A DNA stretch of 57,519 nt from Bradyrhizobiaceae bacterium (lineage in GTDB: Bacteria > Pseudomonadota > Alphaproteobacteria > Rhizobiales > Xanthobacteraceae). Position numbers and translations under genes: made by a program. Below the pieces are notes generated by a model, which saw only the letters and a list, made by a program, of their open reading frames with translations, did no database searches and was not told the origin of the DNA. Below are positions 42,860 to 51,934 of this stretch, piece by piece. Within the stretch, counting starts at the first letter, position 1, and each line of letters starts with the position of its first letter. The stretch covers positions 1 to 57,519 of the forward strand of contig CANKBJ010000007.1 of the NCBI GenBank assembly GCA_947479905.1, written 5' to 3'.

Positions 42860-44509
42860 ATGGCGAACGCGCTTGCTCCACAAAAACAGATGACCTTCGG
42901 TGAGGGCGGTCTGGCTCTGACCTTCGCCGCGCTGGCGGCGCTTTGCATCGTCATCGCCGCCAAGGCCTACACGCCGGAATACGCATTTCACGCCTATCTG
43001 TTCACCGCGGCCAGCCTCGCCGCCGTGTTTGCCATCATCAATCGCTACTATGATCGTCCGGCCGAACGCGCGCCGCTGACCATCGACGGCAAGCCCAATT
43101 ACAATATGGGGCCGGTCAAGTTCGCGACCGTCATCGCCATGTTCTGGGGCATCGCCGGCTTTCTCGTCGGTCTCATCATCGCGTTGCAGCTGGCTTTTCC
43201 GGTTCTCAACTTCGATCTGCAATGGATCAGCTTCGGCCGCCTGCGGCCGCTGCACACCTCGGCGGTGATCTTCGCCTTCGGCGGCAACGTACTTCTCGCC
43301 ACGTCGTTCTATGTCGTGCAGCGCACGTCGCGCGCGCGGCTGGCCGGCGATCTGGCGCCGTGGTTCGTCGTGCTCGGCTACAACTTCTTCATCCTGATCG
43401 CCGGCACCGGCTATCTGCTCGGCATCACTCAGTCGAAGGAATATGCCGAACCGGAATGGTACGCCGATCTCTGGCTTACTGTGGTTTGGGTGACGTATCT
43501 GCTGGTGTTCCTGGCGACGCTTTGGCGCCGCACCGAGCCGCACATCTACGTCGCCAACTGGTTCTATCTCGCCTTCATAGTCACCATCGCCATGCTGCAT
43601 CTCGGCAATAACGCGACGGTGCCGGTGTCGATCTTCTCGTCGAAGTCCTACATCGTCTGGTCCGGCGTGCAGGATGCGATGGTGCAGTGGTGGTACGGCC
43701 ACAACGCTGTCGGCTTCTTCCTCACCGCCGGCTTCCTCGCCATCATGTACTACTTCATCCCGAAACGCGCCGAACGGCCGGTCTATTCCTACCGCCTGTC
43801 GATCATCCACTTCTGGGCGCTGATCTTCCTCTACATCTGGGCCGGCCCGCACCATCTGCACTACACGGCGCTGCCGGACTGGGCGCAGACGCTCGGCATG
43901 ACCTTCTCGATCATGCTGTGGATGCCGTCCTGGGGCGGCATGATCAACGGCATCATGACCCTGTCGGGTGCCTGGGATAAACTGCGCACCGATCCGGTGC
44001 TCCGCCTGATGGTGGTGTCCGTCGCCTTCTACGGCATGTCGACCTTCGAAGGTCCGATGATGTCGATCAAGGTCGTCAATTCGCTCAGCCACTACACCGA
44101 CTGGACCATCGGCCACGTTCACTCCGGCGCGCTCGGCTGGGTCGCCTACATCTCGTTCGGCGCGATCTACTGCCTGGTGCCGTGGCTGTGGAACCGGCCG
44201 CTGTACTCGCTCAAGCTGGTCAACTGGCACTTCTGGGTCTCGACCGTCGGCATCGTGCTGTACATCACCGCGATGTGGGTGTCGGGCATCCTGCAAGGCC
44301 TGATGTGGCGCGCTTACACCTCGCTCGGCTTCCTCGAATATTCCTTCGTCGAAACGGTCGAGGCCATGCATCCCTTCTATGTCATCCGGGCGCTCGGCGG
44401 ATTCCTGTTCCTGTGCGGCGCGCTGATCATGGTCTGGAACCTCTGGAAAACTGTGAACTCGGCCGAACAGGCCGAGACCGCCGGCCTCGCGCTGGCGCCC
44501 GCGGAATAA
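42860..44509 (+). CDS. ccoN: cbb3-type cytochrome c oxidase subunit I (CcoN/FixN)
   Basis: Catalytic haem-copper subunit, 549 residues with 12-plus helices, reducing oxygen at very low concentration in the inner membrane. Haem and copper ligands are recognisable: [15 protein letters not shown] (low-spin haem His), [20 protein letters not shown] (CuB His), [15 protein letters not shown] (CuB His pair and nearby Tyr), and [18 protein letters not shown] (haem b3 and b His). First gene of ccoNOQP, 12 bases before ccoO. Confidence 0.97.
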   Translation: MANALAPQKQMTFGEGGLALTFAALAALCIVIAAKAYTPEYAFHAYLFTAASLAAVFAIINRYYDRPAERAPLTIDGKPNYNMGPVKFATVIAMFWGIAGFLVGLIIALQLAFPVLNFDLQWISFGRLRPLHTSAVIFAFGGNVLLATSFYVVQRTSRARLAGDLAPWFVVLGYNFFILIAGTGYLLGITQSKEYAEPEWYADLWLTVVWVTYLLVFLATLWRRTEPHIYVANWFYLAFIVTIAMLHLGNNATVPVSIFSSKSYIVWSGVQDAMVQWWYGHNAVGFFLTAGFLAIMYYFIPKRAERPVYSYRLSIIHFWALIFLYIWAGPHHLHYTALPDWAQTLGMTFSIMLWMPSWGGMINGIMTLSGAWDKLRTDPVLRLMVVSVAFYGMSTFEGPMMSIKVVNSLSHYTDWTIGHVHSGALGWVAYISFGAIYCLVPWLWNRPLYSLKLVNWHFWVSTVGIVLYITAMWVSGILQGLMWRAYTSLGFLEYSFVETVEAMHPFYVIRALGGFLFLCGALIMVWNLWKTVNSAEQAETAGLALAPAE

Positions 44510-44521
44510 GCGAGAACAACA

Positions 44522-45256
44522 ATGTCACTCTGGCAAAAACACGCGATCTTTGAAAAGAACTCGATCGTCCTGGTGATCGGCATTCTGGTGGTCATCGCCA
44601 TCGGCGGCCTCGTCGAAATCGCGCCGTTGTTCTATCTGAAGAACACGATCGAAAAGGTCGACGGCGTGCGGCCCTATACGCCGCTCGAACTGGCCGGGCG
44701 CAACATCTACGTCCGCGAGGGCTGCTATCTCTGCCATTCGCAGATGATCCGGCCGTTGCGCGACGAGGTCGAACGCTACGGCCATTATTCGCTCGCCGCC
44801 GAGAGCATGTACGACAAGCCGTTCCAGTGGGGCTCGAAGCGCACCGGTCCGGATCTCGCCCGCGTCGGCGGCAAATATTCCGACGACTGGCATCGCGATC
44901 ACTTGCGCGATCCGCGTTCGGTGGTGCCGGGTTCGGTCATGCCCGGCTATGGCTTCCTCGCCAATACCGAGCTGGACTTCCGGAACATCGCCGACGATCT
45001 GAAAGTTCTGCGGCTCGAGGGCGTGCCCTACAGCCAGGACATGGTCGACAACGCCGTCAAGGATGTCGCCACGCAGGCGACGACAGATGCCGCCGACGCG
45101 GCCGACGTCATCAAGCGCTATCCGAAAGCGCAGGTCCGCGACTTCGATGGCAACCCGGGAAAAATCTCCGAAGCCGACGCGCTGATCGCCTATCTGCAAA
45201 TGATGGGCACGCAGGTCGACTTCAATCTTTACGACGACAAAGCCAACATCCGGTAA
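44522..45256 (+). CDS. ccoO: cbb3-type oxidase mono-haem subunit (CcoO/FixO)
   Basis: Membrane-anchored cytochrome c of 244 residues. One N-terminal helix ([19 protein letters not shown]) anchors the periplasmic domain. Haem site CYLCH within [20 protein letters not shown]; axial Met probably in [13 protein letters not shown]. It takes electrons from CcoP and passes them to CcoN. Length and motifs are standard for FixO. Confidence 0.97.
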   Translation: MSLWQKHAIFEKNSIVLVIGILVVIAIGGLVEIAPLFYLKNTIEKVDGVRPYTPLELAGRNIYVREGCYLCHSQMIRPLRDEVERYGHYSLAAESMYDKPFQWGSKRTGPDLARVGGKYSDDWHRDHLRDPRSVVPGSVMPGYGFLANTELDFRNIADDLKVLRLEGVPYSQDMVDNAVKDVATQATTDAADAADVIKRYPKAQVRDFDGNPGKISEADALIAYLQMMGTQVDFNLYDDKANIR

Positions 45257-45272
45257 GCGCCAAGAATCTAAA

Positions 45273-45431
45273 ATGATGGATCCGACCTATCGAGCCGCGG
45301 CCGAGTTCGCCCAGACCTGGGGTCTCGCCTACTTCGTTGTGATTTTTTCCTGCGTGCTGCTGTATGCGCTGTGGCCGTCGCGCAAACAGCAATTCGATGA
45401 AGCGGCGCGCATTCCGTTGCGGGAGGACTGA
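45273..45431 (+). CDS. ccoQ: cbb3-type oxidase small subunit (CcoQ/FixQ)
   Basis: Small membrane protein of 52 residues: MMDPTYRAAAEFAQTWGLAY, then one helix (FVVIFSCVLLYALW) and a basic-then-acidic tail ending IPLRED. It stabilises the oxidase and CcoP association. Start at 45273 or at the next ATG, three bases later. Sixteen bases after ccoO and three before ccoP. Confidence 0.93.
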   Translation: MMDPTYRAAAEFAQTWGLAYFVVIFSCVLLYALWPSRKQQFDEAARIPLRED

Positions 45432-45434
45432 CCG

Positions 45435-46310
45435 GTGGCAGACGAACATCATAAAGACATCGACGCGGTCACCGGGACCGCGACCACCGGCCACGATTGG
45501 GACGGCATTCGCGAACTCAACACGCCGCTGCCGCGCTGGTGGCTGTGGACCTTCTACATCACCATCGTCTGGGCGATCGGCTACTGGGTGGTCTATCCCG
45601 CATGGCCGCTGCTGACCGGATCGACCGAAGGCATCACTGCCTGGCACGCGCGGAGCGCCGTCGTCACCGATCTCGCCGAGCTGAAGACGCAGCGCGGCCC
45701 GTTAATGGACAAGCTCGCCAGCGCGTCGCTGCCGGAAATCGCCGGCAGTCCGCAATTGCTCGACTTCGCCCGTGCGCAAGGCCGCGTCGCCTTCGCCGAC
45801 AACTGCGCGCCGTGTCACGGCGCCGGCGGCGGCGGCACAAAGGGCTATCCCAACCTCAACGACGACGACTGGTTGTGGGGCGGCAAGATTACCGACATCG
45901 AGCAGACCATCCGTTTTGGCGCGCGCTCGGGTCATGACAAGGCGCGGCAAGGCAACATGCCGGGCTTCAACGGTGTCCTGAAGCCGAACGAGATTTCGGC
46001 GGTGGCCGATTTCGCCCGCTCGCTGTCCGGTCTGCCGGCTGAAGCCGGCGCCGATCTGGCGCTGGGCAAGAAGCTGTTCGCCGACAACTGCGCCGTCTGT
46101 CACGGCGACGCCGGCAAGGGCAATCGCGAGCTTGGTGCGCCCAATCTCACCGACAAGATCTGGCTCTACGCCTCCGACAAGGCGACCATCGAGCAGGGCA
46201 TCCTGAACGGCCGTGGCGCCGTCATGCCGAACTGGGAGGGCCGCCTCAGCGAGCCGGTCATCAAGGCCCTGGCGGTTTACGTCTATACTTTCGGCGGCGG
46301 TGAAAAGTGA
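45435..46310 (+). CDS. ccoP: cbb3-type oxidase di-haem subunit (CcoP/FixP)
   Basis: Membrane-anchored diheme cytochrome c of 291 residues, GTG start. One helix (WWLWTFYITIVWAIGYWVVY) and two periplasmic cytochrome domains with CAPCH (DNCAPCHGAGGGG) and CAVCH (DNCAVCHGDAGKG). GNMPGFNGVL and GAVMPNWEGRL supply the axial Met ligands. Entry point for electrons from soluble cytochrome c. Last gene before a terminator-like hairpin. Confidence 0.97.
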   Translation: MADEHHKDIDAVTGTATTGHDWDGIRELNTPLPRWWLWTFYITIVWAIGYWVVYPAWPLLTGSTEGITAWHARSAVVTDLAELKTQRGPLMDKLASASLPEIAGSPQLLDFARAQGRVAFADNCAPCHGAGGGGTKGYPNLNDDDWLWGGKITDIEQTIRFGARSGHDKARQGNMPGFNGVLKPNEISAVADFARSLSGLPAEAGADLALGKKLFADNCAVCHGDAGKGNRELGAPNLTDKIWLYASDKATIEQGILNGRGAVMPNWEGRLSEPVIKALAVYVYTFGGGEK

Positions 46311-46345
46311 CCCGATACCGCATCGATAAGTAGCTGATAAACCAC

Positions 46346-46374
46346 GAAAATCCTGGCCTCGCGCCGGGATTTTC
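46346..46374 (+). terminator. Terminator-like hairpin after ccoP
   Basis: GAAAATCCTGG (46346-46356) pairs with CCGGGATTTTC (46364-46374) including one G-U pair, 7-base loop. The T-run is inside the 3' arm and continues as TTCAATT. Ends ccoNOQP and stands three bases before the FixK box of ccoGHIS. Confidence 0.7.
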
Positions 46375-46376
46375 AA

Positions 46377-46390
46377 TTGAGCCATATCAA
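46377..46390 (+). promoter_or_regulatory. FixK/FNR box upstream of ccoG
   Basis: TTGAGCCATATCAA, TTGAN-N4-ATCAA with G at position 5. It ends 55 bases before the ccoG start. With the hairpin before it, ccoGHIS is likely a separately promoted FixK target. Confidence 0.78.
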
Positions 46391-46445
46391 CACGGCTTGG
46401 CCGCCGCCCGCCTATGTTTTCCGCTGAGATTGAAGCGGAAAAGTC

Positions 46446-47957
46446 ATGACCCAGCTCGAAGAATTGGTGCGCGAAGCCGAAGTGAAAGCCACGCCGCAAA
46501 GCGCGGCGCCGCAACCGGCTTTCATGGAGGAATCCGACGACGACGGGCCGCTCTATGCGGCACGCCGCAATATCTATCCGCAAAGTGTCAGCGGCTTTTT
46601 CCGCAACATCAAATGGGCCGTCCTCGGCGTCACGCTCGGCATCTACTATCTGCTGCCCTTCGTTCGCTGGGATCGCGGCCCGGATGCGCCGTCGCAGGCG
46701 GTGCTGATCGATTTCCCCAACCGCCGTTTCTATTTCTTCTTCATCGAGCTGTGGCCGCAGGAGGTCTATTATCTCACCGGTCTATTGATCCTCGCGGCGA
46801 TCGGTCTGTTCCTGATGAACGCGCTCGCCGGCCGGATCTGGTGCGGCTATCTCTGCCCGCAGACGGTGTGGACCGATCTGTTCTACGCCATCGAGCGGTT
46901 CTTCGAAGGCGATCGCCGCGAACACATGAAGCGCGACGCCGGGCCGTGGACGGTGCAGAAGGTCGCCTTCAAGGCCGCCAAGCATATCACCTGGATCATG
47001 GTGGCGTGGTGGACCGGCGGCGCCTGGGTTCTATATTTCGCCGACGCGCCGACCTTGGTCAAAGAGCTGGCCTCAGGCACGGCGCCGTTCGCCGCCTATC
47101 TGTGGATCGGCATTCTCACCGTTTCGACCTATACGCTCGCCGGCTACATGCGCGAGCAGGTCTGCCTCTATATGTGCCCGTGGCCGCGCATCCAGGCGGC
47201 GCTGACCGACGAATACGCGCTCAACGTCACCTATCGTTACGACCGCGGCGAACCGCGTTGCTCGGTGAAGAAATCCGAGCAGCTGCGCGCCGCCGGCAAG
47301 TCGGCCGGCGATTGCGTCGACTGTCTGCAATGCGTGCATGTCTGTCCGACCGGCGTCGACATTCGCGGCGGCGCCAATCTCGGCTGCATCCAGTGCGGCC
47401 TGTGTATCGACGCCTGCGACCGCGTCATGGAAAAACTCGGCCGGCCGGCCGGGCTGATCGCCTATGACACCGACCTCAACATCCAGGCGCGGCGCGAAGG
47501 CAAGCCGATGATGTTCAAGCTGGTCCGCTGGCGCACCTCACTTTACGCCGCGATCATCGCCATTGCCGGCGGCATTATGATCTTCACGCTGGCCACCCGC
47601 GACAGCGAAGGCATCAGCGTCATTCACGACCGCAATCCGATGTATGTGCGGCTGTCCGACGGCGCTGTGCGCAACGCCTACACCATCCGCATCGTCAACA
47701 AGCAGCTCAAGTCGCGCGAATTCATTCTCAGCGTCGACGGCATACCGTCGACCCTGATCGATTATGTCGGCCTGCCGCCGCGCGCCGACGGCCGCCAGTT
47801 GGTCACCGTCGGCCCCGACCAGACCAAGGAAGTGCGCGTCATGGTCACCGACTACAGCCCGACGCCGCCCGCGCCCTCGACCACGGTGCTGTTCAGCCTG
47901 ATCGATATCGACTCCGGCGCCACCGCGCAGATGCGCGATCATTTCTTCGGACCTTGA
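46446..47957 (+). CDS. ccoG: cbb3 oxidase maturation protein CcoG (FixG/RdxA)
   Basis: Membrane ferredoxin-like protein of 503 residues that reduces Cu(II) for oxidase assembly. Five or so helices (for example YYLTGLLILAAIGLFLMNAL), RIWCGYLCPQTVWTDLFY, YMCPWPRIQAALTDEYA, then two 4Fe-4S motifs CVDCLQCVHVCPTGVD and CIQCGLCIDACD. The C-terminal periplasmic Ig-like domain (VRNAYTIRIVNKQLKSREF) completes the family. It is the first gene of ccoGHIS. Confidence 0.95.
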   Translation: MTQLEELVREAEVKATPQSAAPQPAFMEESDDDGPLYAARRNIYPQSVSGFFRNIKWAVLGVTLGIYYLLPFVRWDRGPDAPSQAVLIDFPNRRFYFFFIELWPQEVYYLTGLLILAAIGLFLMNALAGRIWCGYLCPQTVWTDLFYAIERFFEGDRREHMKRDAGPWTVQKVAFKAAKHITWIMVAWWTGGAWVLYFADAPTLVKELASGTAPFAAYLWIGILTVSTYTLAGYMREQVCLYMCPWPRIQAALTDEYALNVTYRYDRGEPRCSVKKSEQLRAAGKSAGDCVDCLQCVHVCPTGVDIRGGANLGCIQCGLCIDACDRVMEKLGRPAGLIAYDTDLNIQARREGKPMMFKLVRWRTSLYAAIIAIAGGIMIFTLATRDSEGISVIHDRNPMYVRLSDGAVRNAYTIRIVNKQLKSREFILSVDGIPSTLIDYVGLPPRADGRQLVTVGPDQTKEVRVMVTDYSPTPPAPSTTVLFSLIDIDSGATAQMRDHFFGP

Positions 47958-47966
47958 GAGAACCCA

Positions 47967-48464
47967 ATGACAACGACCGCAAAAAAACCGCGCGAACTAA
48001 CCGGCCGCGCCGTGCTGTTCTGGCTGGTCGGCTTTTTCGTCTTTGTCTTCGGCGTCAACGGCGTGCTGGTGAAGGCTGCGACCTCGACCTTCGCCGGGCT
48101 GGAAACCGGCAGCTCGTACAAGGCGGGTTTGCAGTTCAAGCAGGAAATGCAGTCGGCGGAGCGCCAGGCCGGGCTGCATTGGCGGGTCGACGGCAAATTG
48201 GCCCGCGACGCGGCCGGCCAGGCGGTGATCGATATCGCGGTGCGCGATGACAAGGGTCTGGCGGTCGCCGGGCTCACCGGTTCGGCGCGGCTGGCGCATC
48301 CGGCGACGTCGCGGCTCGATCATGACGTCGCGCTTGAAGCCGCCGGCGCTGGCGCGCTGCGCGGCGTAACCGCGGCGCCGGCCGGGCAATGGGAGCTGAT
48401 CCTCGACATTGAGCGCGGCGGCGAGCGCGTGTTCCGCTCGCGCAGCCGGGTGACACTGAAGTAA
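47967..48464 (+). CDS. ccoH: cbb3 oxidase maturation protein CcoH (FixH)
   Basis: Single-pass membrane protein of 165 residues. Helix LTGRAVLFWLVGFFVFVFGV near residue 20, then periplasmic FixH domain with TSTFAGLETGSSYKAGLQF and a closing beta-rich segment APAGQWELILDIERGGER. Needed for assembly of the cbb3 oxidase; interacts with CcoN. Ten bases after ccoG, 12 before ccoI. Confidence 0.92.
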   Translation: MTTTAKKPRELTGRAVLFWLVGFFVFVFGVNGVLVKAATSTFAGLETGSSYKAGLQFKQEMQSAERQAGLHWRVDGKLARDAAGQAVIDIAVRDDKGLAVAGLTGSARLAHPATSRLDHDVALEAAGAGALRGVTAAPAGQWELILDIERGGERVFRSRSRVTLK

Positions 48465-48476
48465 TCTGGAATTGTC

Positions 48477-50678
48477 ATGTCCGCGATGACCGAAACCGTC
48501 GATCTGTCGCTCTATGCCAAGCCGGAAGCAGCCGGCACGCTTGGCATGGACGTCGCGGTCGAAGGCATTTCCTGCGGCGCCTGCATCGCCCGCATTGAGG
48601 GCGCGGTGAAATCCCTGCCTGGCGTCACCGAGGCGCGCGTCAACTACACCAACCGCCGCCTGCATGTCGCCTGGTCGGAGGCGTTGACCGAGCCGTCGCG
48701 CATTTTTCAGGCGTTGCAGGACAACGGCTATCGCGGCCATCCCTTCGTCGCGCTGCGCGCCGAGCAGGAGGAGGCCGCCGAGGCGCGCCACCTGACGCGC
48801 TGCCTGGCGGTCGCCGGTTTCGCCGCCATGAACATCATGCTGCTGTCGGTGTCGGTGTGGTCCGGCAATGTCACCGACATCACGCCGGAAACCCGCGACT
48901 TCTTCCACTGGGCCTCGGCCCTGATCGCGCTGCCGGCGGCGGCTTATGCCGGGCGGCCGTTCTTTTCCAGCGCCTTCGCGGCGCTGCGGGCGCGCACGCT
49001 GAACATGAACGTGCCGATCTCGCTCGGCGTCATTCTGGCGCTCTCAATGTCCGTGGTAGAGACCGCCAACCACGCCGAGCACGCCTATTACGACTCGGCG
49101 ATCATGCTGCTGTTTTTCCTGCTGGTCGGCCGCACGCTCGATCACGCGATGCGCCGCCGCACCCGCGCGGTGGCCGGCAATCTGGCGGCGTTGCGTGCCG
49201 AGACCGCGCACCGCTTTGCCGGCGACGAACTGGTCAATGTGCCGGCGGCGGTGTTGAAAGCCGGCGACCGCGTGCTGGTGCGTCCGGGCGAGCGCGTTCC
49301 CGCCGATGCCGAAGTCATCGGCGGCAATTCGGAAATCGACGACAGCCTGATCACCGGCGAGACCGCGCGCCGCAAGGTGGCCGCCGGCGCGATCGTTTAT
49401 GCCGGCAGTCTCAATTATTCCGGCGCGCTGACGATGCGGGTCACCGCGGCCGGCGGCTCGTCGCTGCTCGACGACATCGAGCGCCTGCTGGAAAAGGCGG
49501 CCAGCGCCAAATCGCGCACCCGCAGGCTTGCCGACCGCGCGGCGGCTGTTTATTCGCCGGTGGTGCATCTGACCGCCGCGCTGACGTTAGCCGGCTGGAT
49601 GCTCTATGGCGCGTCCGCGCATGATGCGATCATCACCGCGATCGCCGTGCTCATCATTACCTGCCCCTGCGCACTGGCGCTGGCCATTCCCGCCGTGCAG
49701 GTGGTCGCCTCCGGCGCTCTGTTCAAGCGCGGCATTATTCTGAATTCCGGCGACGCCATCGAGCGCCTGGCGGAGGCCGACACGGTGATCTTCGACAAGA
49801 CCGGCACTTTGACCTTGCCCGAGCCGCGCGTCGTCAACGCCGCCGCGATCGATCCCGCGCTCACGCAACGGGCGGCGCGGCTCGCTTTGTCCAGCCGGCA
49901 TCCTTTGGCGCTCGCTTTGGCGCGCGAGGCCAGCGCGCGCGCACCGTTCGACGGCGCCGTCGAGGAGCCGGGGCAGGGCGTGCGGGCGATGATCGATGGC
50001 GTTGAAGCACGACTGGGCAGCGCTTCGTTCTGTGGCGCGCCGCTCCAACGCGAAGGCGATGCCGGCATATCGCATATCTATTTTTCTTGCGCGAGCCAAC
50101 ACGCGACCTTCGCCATCGCTCAGCGCCTGCGTTCCGACGCGATTGAGACGGTGCAGGCGTTGCGCATTCTTGGGCTCGATTTGCATATTCTTTCCGGCGA
50201 CCGCGTCGATGCGGTACGGCCGGTGGCCGAGACGCTCGGCATCGGGCAGTGGCATGGCGGCCTCAATCCGGCGCAGAAGATCGCGCATATCGAAACGTTG
50301 AAGGCGCAGGGCCGCCGCGTGCTGATGGTCGGCGACGGTCTCAACGACGCGCCGTCGCTCGCCGCCGCTCATGTCTCGCTGTCGCCGATTTCCGCCGCCG
50401 ACGTGACGCAGGCACAGGCCGACGCGGTGTTCCTCGGCGAGCGTCTGGGTCCGGTCAGTGACGCCGTCATCATCGCCGGCCGCGCCCGCCGCCTGATGAT
50501 GCAGAACCTATGGCTCGCCGCGCTCTATAATCTCATCGCCGTGCCGGTCGCCATTGCCGGCCTGGTGACGCCGCTGATCGCAGCTTTGGCGATGTCGGGC
50601 TCGTCGGTGCTGGTGACGCTGAATGCCTTGCGCGCCGCGCAGAAAAACAGAATCATCCGCGCAGGTGAACCGTCATGA
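48477..50678 (+). CDS. ccoI: Copper-transporting P-type ATPase CcoI (FixI)
   Basis: P1B-type ATPase of 733 residues exporting Cu(I) for the CuB site. N-terminal heavy-metal domain with EGISCGACIARIEG (CxxC), membrane CPC motif (LIITCPCALALAIPAVQVV), phosphorylation site IFDKTGTLT, actuator SLITGET, and hinge MVGDGLNDAPSLAAAH. The Ala/Leu-rich helices number about eight. Stop overlaps ccoS by ATGA. Standard length for FixI. Confidence 0.95.
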   Translation: MSAMTETVDLSLYAKPEAAGTLGMDVAVEGISCGACIARIEGAVKSLPGVTEARVNYTNRRLHVAWSEALTEPSRIFQALQDNGYRGHPFVALRAEQEEAAEARHLTRCLAVAGFAAMNIMLLSVSVWSGNVTDITPETRDFFHWASALIALPAAAYAGRPFFSSAFAALRARTLNMNVPISLGVILALSMSVVETANHAEHAYYDSAIMLLFFLLVGRTLDHAMRRRTRAVAGNLAALRAETAHRFAGDELVNVPAAVLKAGDRVLVRPGERVPADAEVIGGNSEIDDSLITGETARRKVAAGAIVYAGSLNYSGALTMRVTAAGGSSLLDDIERLLEKAASAKSRTRRLADRAAAVYSPVVHLTAALTLAGWMLYGASAHDAIITAIAVLIITCPCALALAIPAVQVVASGALFKRGIILNSGDAIERLAEADTVIFDKTGTLTLPEPRVVNAAAIDPALTQRAARLALSSRHPLALALAREASARAPFDGAVEEPGQGVRAMIDGVEARLGSASFCGAPLQREGDAGISHIYFSCASQHATFAIAQRLRSDAIETVQALRILGLDLHILSGDRVDAVRPVAETLGIGQWHGGLNPAQKIAHIETLKAQGRRVLMVGDGLNDAPSLAAAHVSLSPISAADVTQAQADAVFLGERLGPVSDAVIIAGRARRLMMQNLWLAALYNLIAVPVAIAGLVTPLIAALAMSGSSVLVTLNALRAAQKNRIIRAGEPS

Positions 50679-50824
50679 ATGTGCTGATTTATCTTCTGCC
50701 GATGGCGCTGGGCCTCGGGCTGGCCGGCCTGTTCGGCTTCATGTGGGCCTTGAAAAGCGGCCAGTATAATGACGTCGACGGCGCGGCGTTGCGGGTCCTG
50801 TCGGACGACGATCTGCCGAAGTAA
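50675..50824 (+). CDS. ccoS: cbb3 oxidase assembly protein CcoS (FixS)
   Basis: Small membrane protein of 49 residues: MNVLIYLLPMALGLGLAGLF, then GFMWALKSGQYNDVDGAALR and an acidic tail (VLSDDDLPK). The SGQYND-type motif is the CcoS hallmark. It overlaps ccoI as ATGA and ends one base before the convergent cupin stop codon. Required to load haem b and CuB into CcoN. Confidence 0.93.
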   Translation: MNVLIYLLPMALGLGLAGLFGFMWALKSGQYNDVDGAALRVLSDDDLPK

Positions 50825-51316
50825 TCACTTCCCCAGCATCACCGTATCGAACTCGGCCGGCAGCACGATCTCCAGCAATTCGCAGTCGTCGGAATAGCCG
50901 AGCACGGTGTGCTTGATCTTCGGCGGCTGCAGCCAGCAGGCGCCGGCGTGAAACGTGTGTTCGCCTTCGCCCTCGAACGCGGTCTTGTACCAGCCCTTGA
51001 GCACATAGATCATCTGCAGGTCGACGTCGTGGAAATGCGGCGTCGACACATCCTCCGCCTTGAACGGCGGGATAAAACGGATGACGTGCGCCTGCACCAT
51101 GCCGCCGGTCGCCCCGGAAAGGCCGAGGTCGCGGTATTTGGCGTAAGTGCGCAGGCCCTGGTCGAAGTCGGCCTCGTTATGATGGCTGACGTGGAATTTC
51201 TGCTTCGGCCGCTTCTTGGCCCGGGTCTTGGCTTTCACGGCGCCGCGTACATTGCTCTTGCGGGCCGCCTTGCGCGGCTGGGCTTTCTTGCTTGCCTTCT
51301 TGCGTGCCTTGGCCAT
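50825..51316 (-). CDS. Cupin protein with a lysine-rich histone-like N-terminal tail
   Basis: 163 residues. The first 40 are extremely basic ([20 protein letters not shown], then [13 protein letters not shown]), resembling bacterial histone-H1-like tails. The rest is a small cupin: [19 protein letters not shown] gives the His-x-His motif, [20 protein letters not shown] the second, with a late [12 protein letters not shown]. Metal binding is likely; substrate unknown. Start at 51316 (MAKARKK) has AGGGTGGA upstream, so the longer frame to 51367 is not used. Convergent with ccoS. Confidence 0.8.
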   Translation of the reverse strand: MAKARKKASKKAQPRKAARKSNVRGAVKAKTRAKKRPKQKFHVSHHNEADFDQGLRTYAKYRDLGLSGATGGMVQAHVIRFIPPFKAEDVSTPHFHDVDLQMIYVLKGWYKTAFEGEGEHTFHAGACWLQPPKIKHTVLGYSDDCELLEIVLPAEFDTVMLGK

Positions 51317-51335
51317 TGTCCACCCTGCTTCAATT

Positions 51336-51384
51336 GCGCATGATCTTGTCCGAAAACCGGTCCCCACTTTTCGGGATCATGCGC
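51336..51384. repeat. Interspersed palindrome (GCGCATGATC ... GATCATGCGC)
   Basis: 49-base imperfect palindrome with arms GCGCATGATCTTGTCCGAAA and TTTTCGGGATCATGCGC around an ACCGGTCCCCAC centre. This sequence is widespread in Rhizobiales intergenic DNA. It occupies the divergent gap between the cupin and YaiI-type genes, so promoters must lie in or next to it. Confidence 0.85.
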
Positions 51385-51413
51385 TTGTCAATTTGACCAC
51401 GACGGCCGCACGC

Positions 51414-51890
51414 ATGGAAGACCCCGCACAGCCCGCGATCCGTATTTTCGTCGATGCCGACGCCTGTCCGGTGAAAAACGAGGTCTATCGGGTCGCCGAG
51501 CGCTATGGCCTGAAGGTCTTCGTCGTCGCCAATTCATTCATGAATGTGCCGCGTTCGGACATGATCGAGCGGGTGATCGTCACGCAGGGCCCCGATATCG
51601 CCGACGACTGGATCGTCGAGCGCGCCGGCGACACCGACATCGTCATTACGTCGGATATTCCGCTCGCCGGCCGCAGCGTCAAGAAAGGCGCCAGCGTGCT
51701 GTCGCCGACCGGCAAGGTGTTCGACAATGATGCGATCGGCATGGCTTTGGCGACGCGCGACCTGATGACGGATTTGCGAAGCGCCGGGGCGGTCACGCGC
51801 GGCCCGCCGCCCTTGAACCGCCAGGACGTGTCGCGGTTTCTTCAGGCGCTGGATTTGGCGGTGACAAGGGTGAAGCGGAAGATGGCGTAA
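51414..51890 (+). CDS. YaiI/YqxD (UPF0178) family protein
   Basis: 158 residues starting [20 protein letters not shown] at 51414; the much longer upstream frame runs through the palindrome and is not credible. NYN/PIN-like fold signals: [13 protein letters not shown] near the N-terminus, VVTQGPD-like [14 protein letters not shown], and [20 protein letters not shown]. Conserved acidic residues suggest a nuclease but the function is not established. Convergent with pyrE over a strong hairpin. Confidence 0.87.
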   Translation: MEDPAQPAIRIFVDADACPVKNEVYRVAERYGLKVFVVANSFMNVPRSDMIERVIVTQGPDIADDWIVERAGDTDIVITSDIPLAGRSVKKGASVLSPTGKVFDNDAIGMALATRDLMTDLRSAGAVTRGPPPLNRQDVSRFLQALDLAVTRVKRKMA

Positions 51891-51898
51891 TCAAATTA

Positions 51899-51926
51899 TG
51901 TCGTCCCCGCCTTCGCGGGGACGACA
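51899..51926. terminator. Palindromic hairpin (TGTCGTCCCCGC / GCGGGGACGACA)
   Basis: Perfect 12-bp stem with a 4-base CTTC loop between the convergent YaiI and pyrE genes. No long T-run on either strand. The same palindrome type is common as an interspersed repeat in Bradyrhizobiaceae; here it probably doubles as a bidirectional transcription stop. Confidence 0.75.
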
Positions 51927-51934
51927 GCGATTTC

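Noticed and set aside
42776-44371. Long minus-strand reading frame of 531 codons opposite ccoN
   Set aside because: Composition is rich in His, Arg, Asp and Gln with no domain pattern; it is the mirror of a certain gene in GC-rich DNA, where open antisense frames are expected.
51216-51413. Extended N-terminus for the YaiI-type protein
   Set aside because: It would translate through the interspersed palindrome and part of the cupin gene; the family start matches the ATG at 51414.
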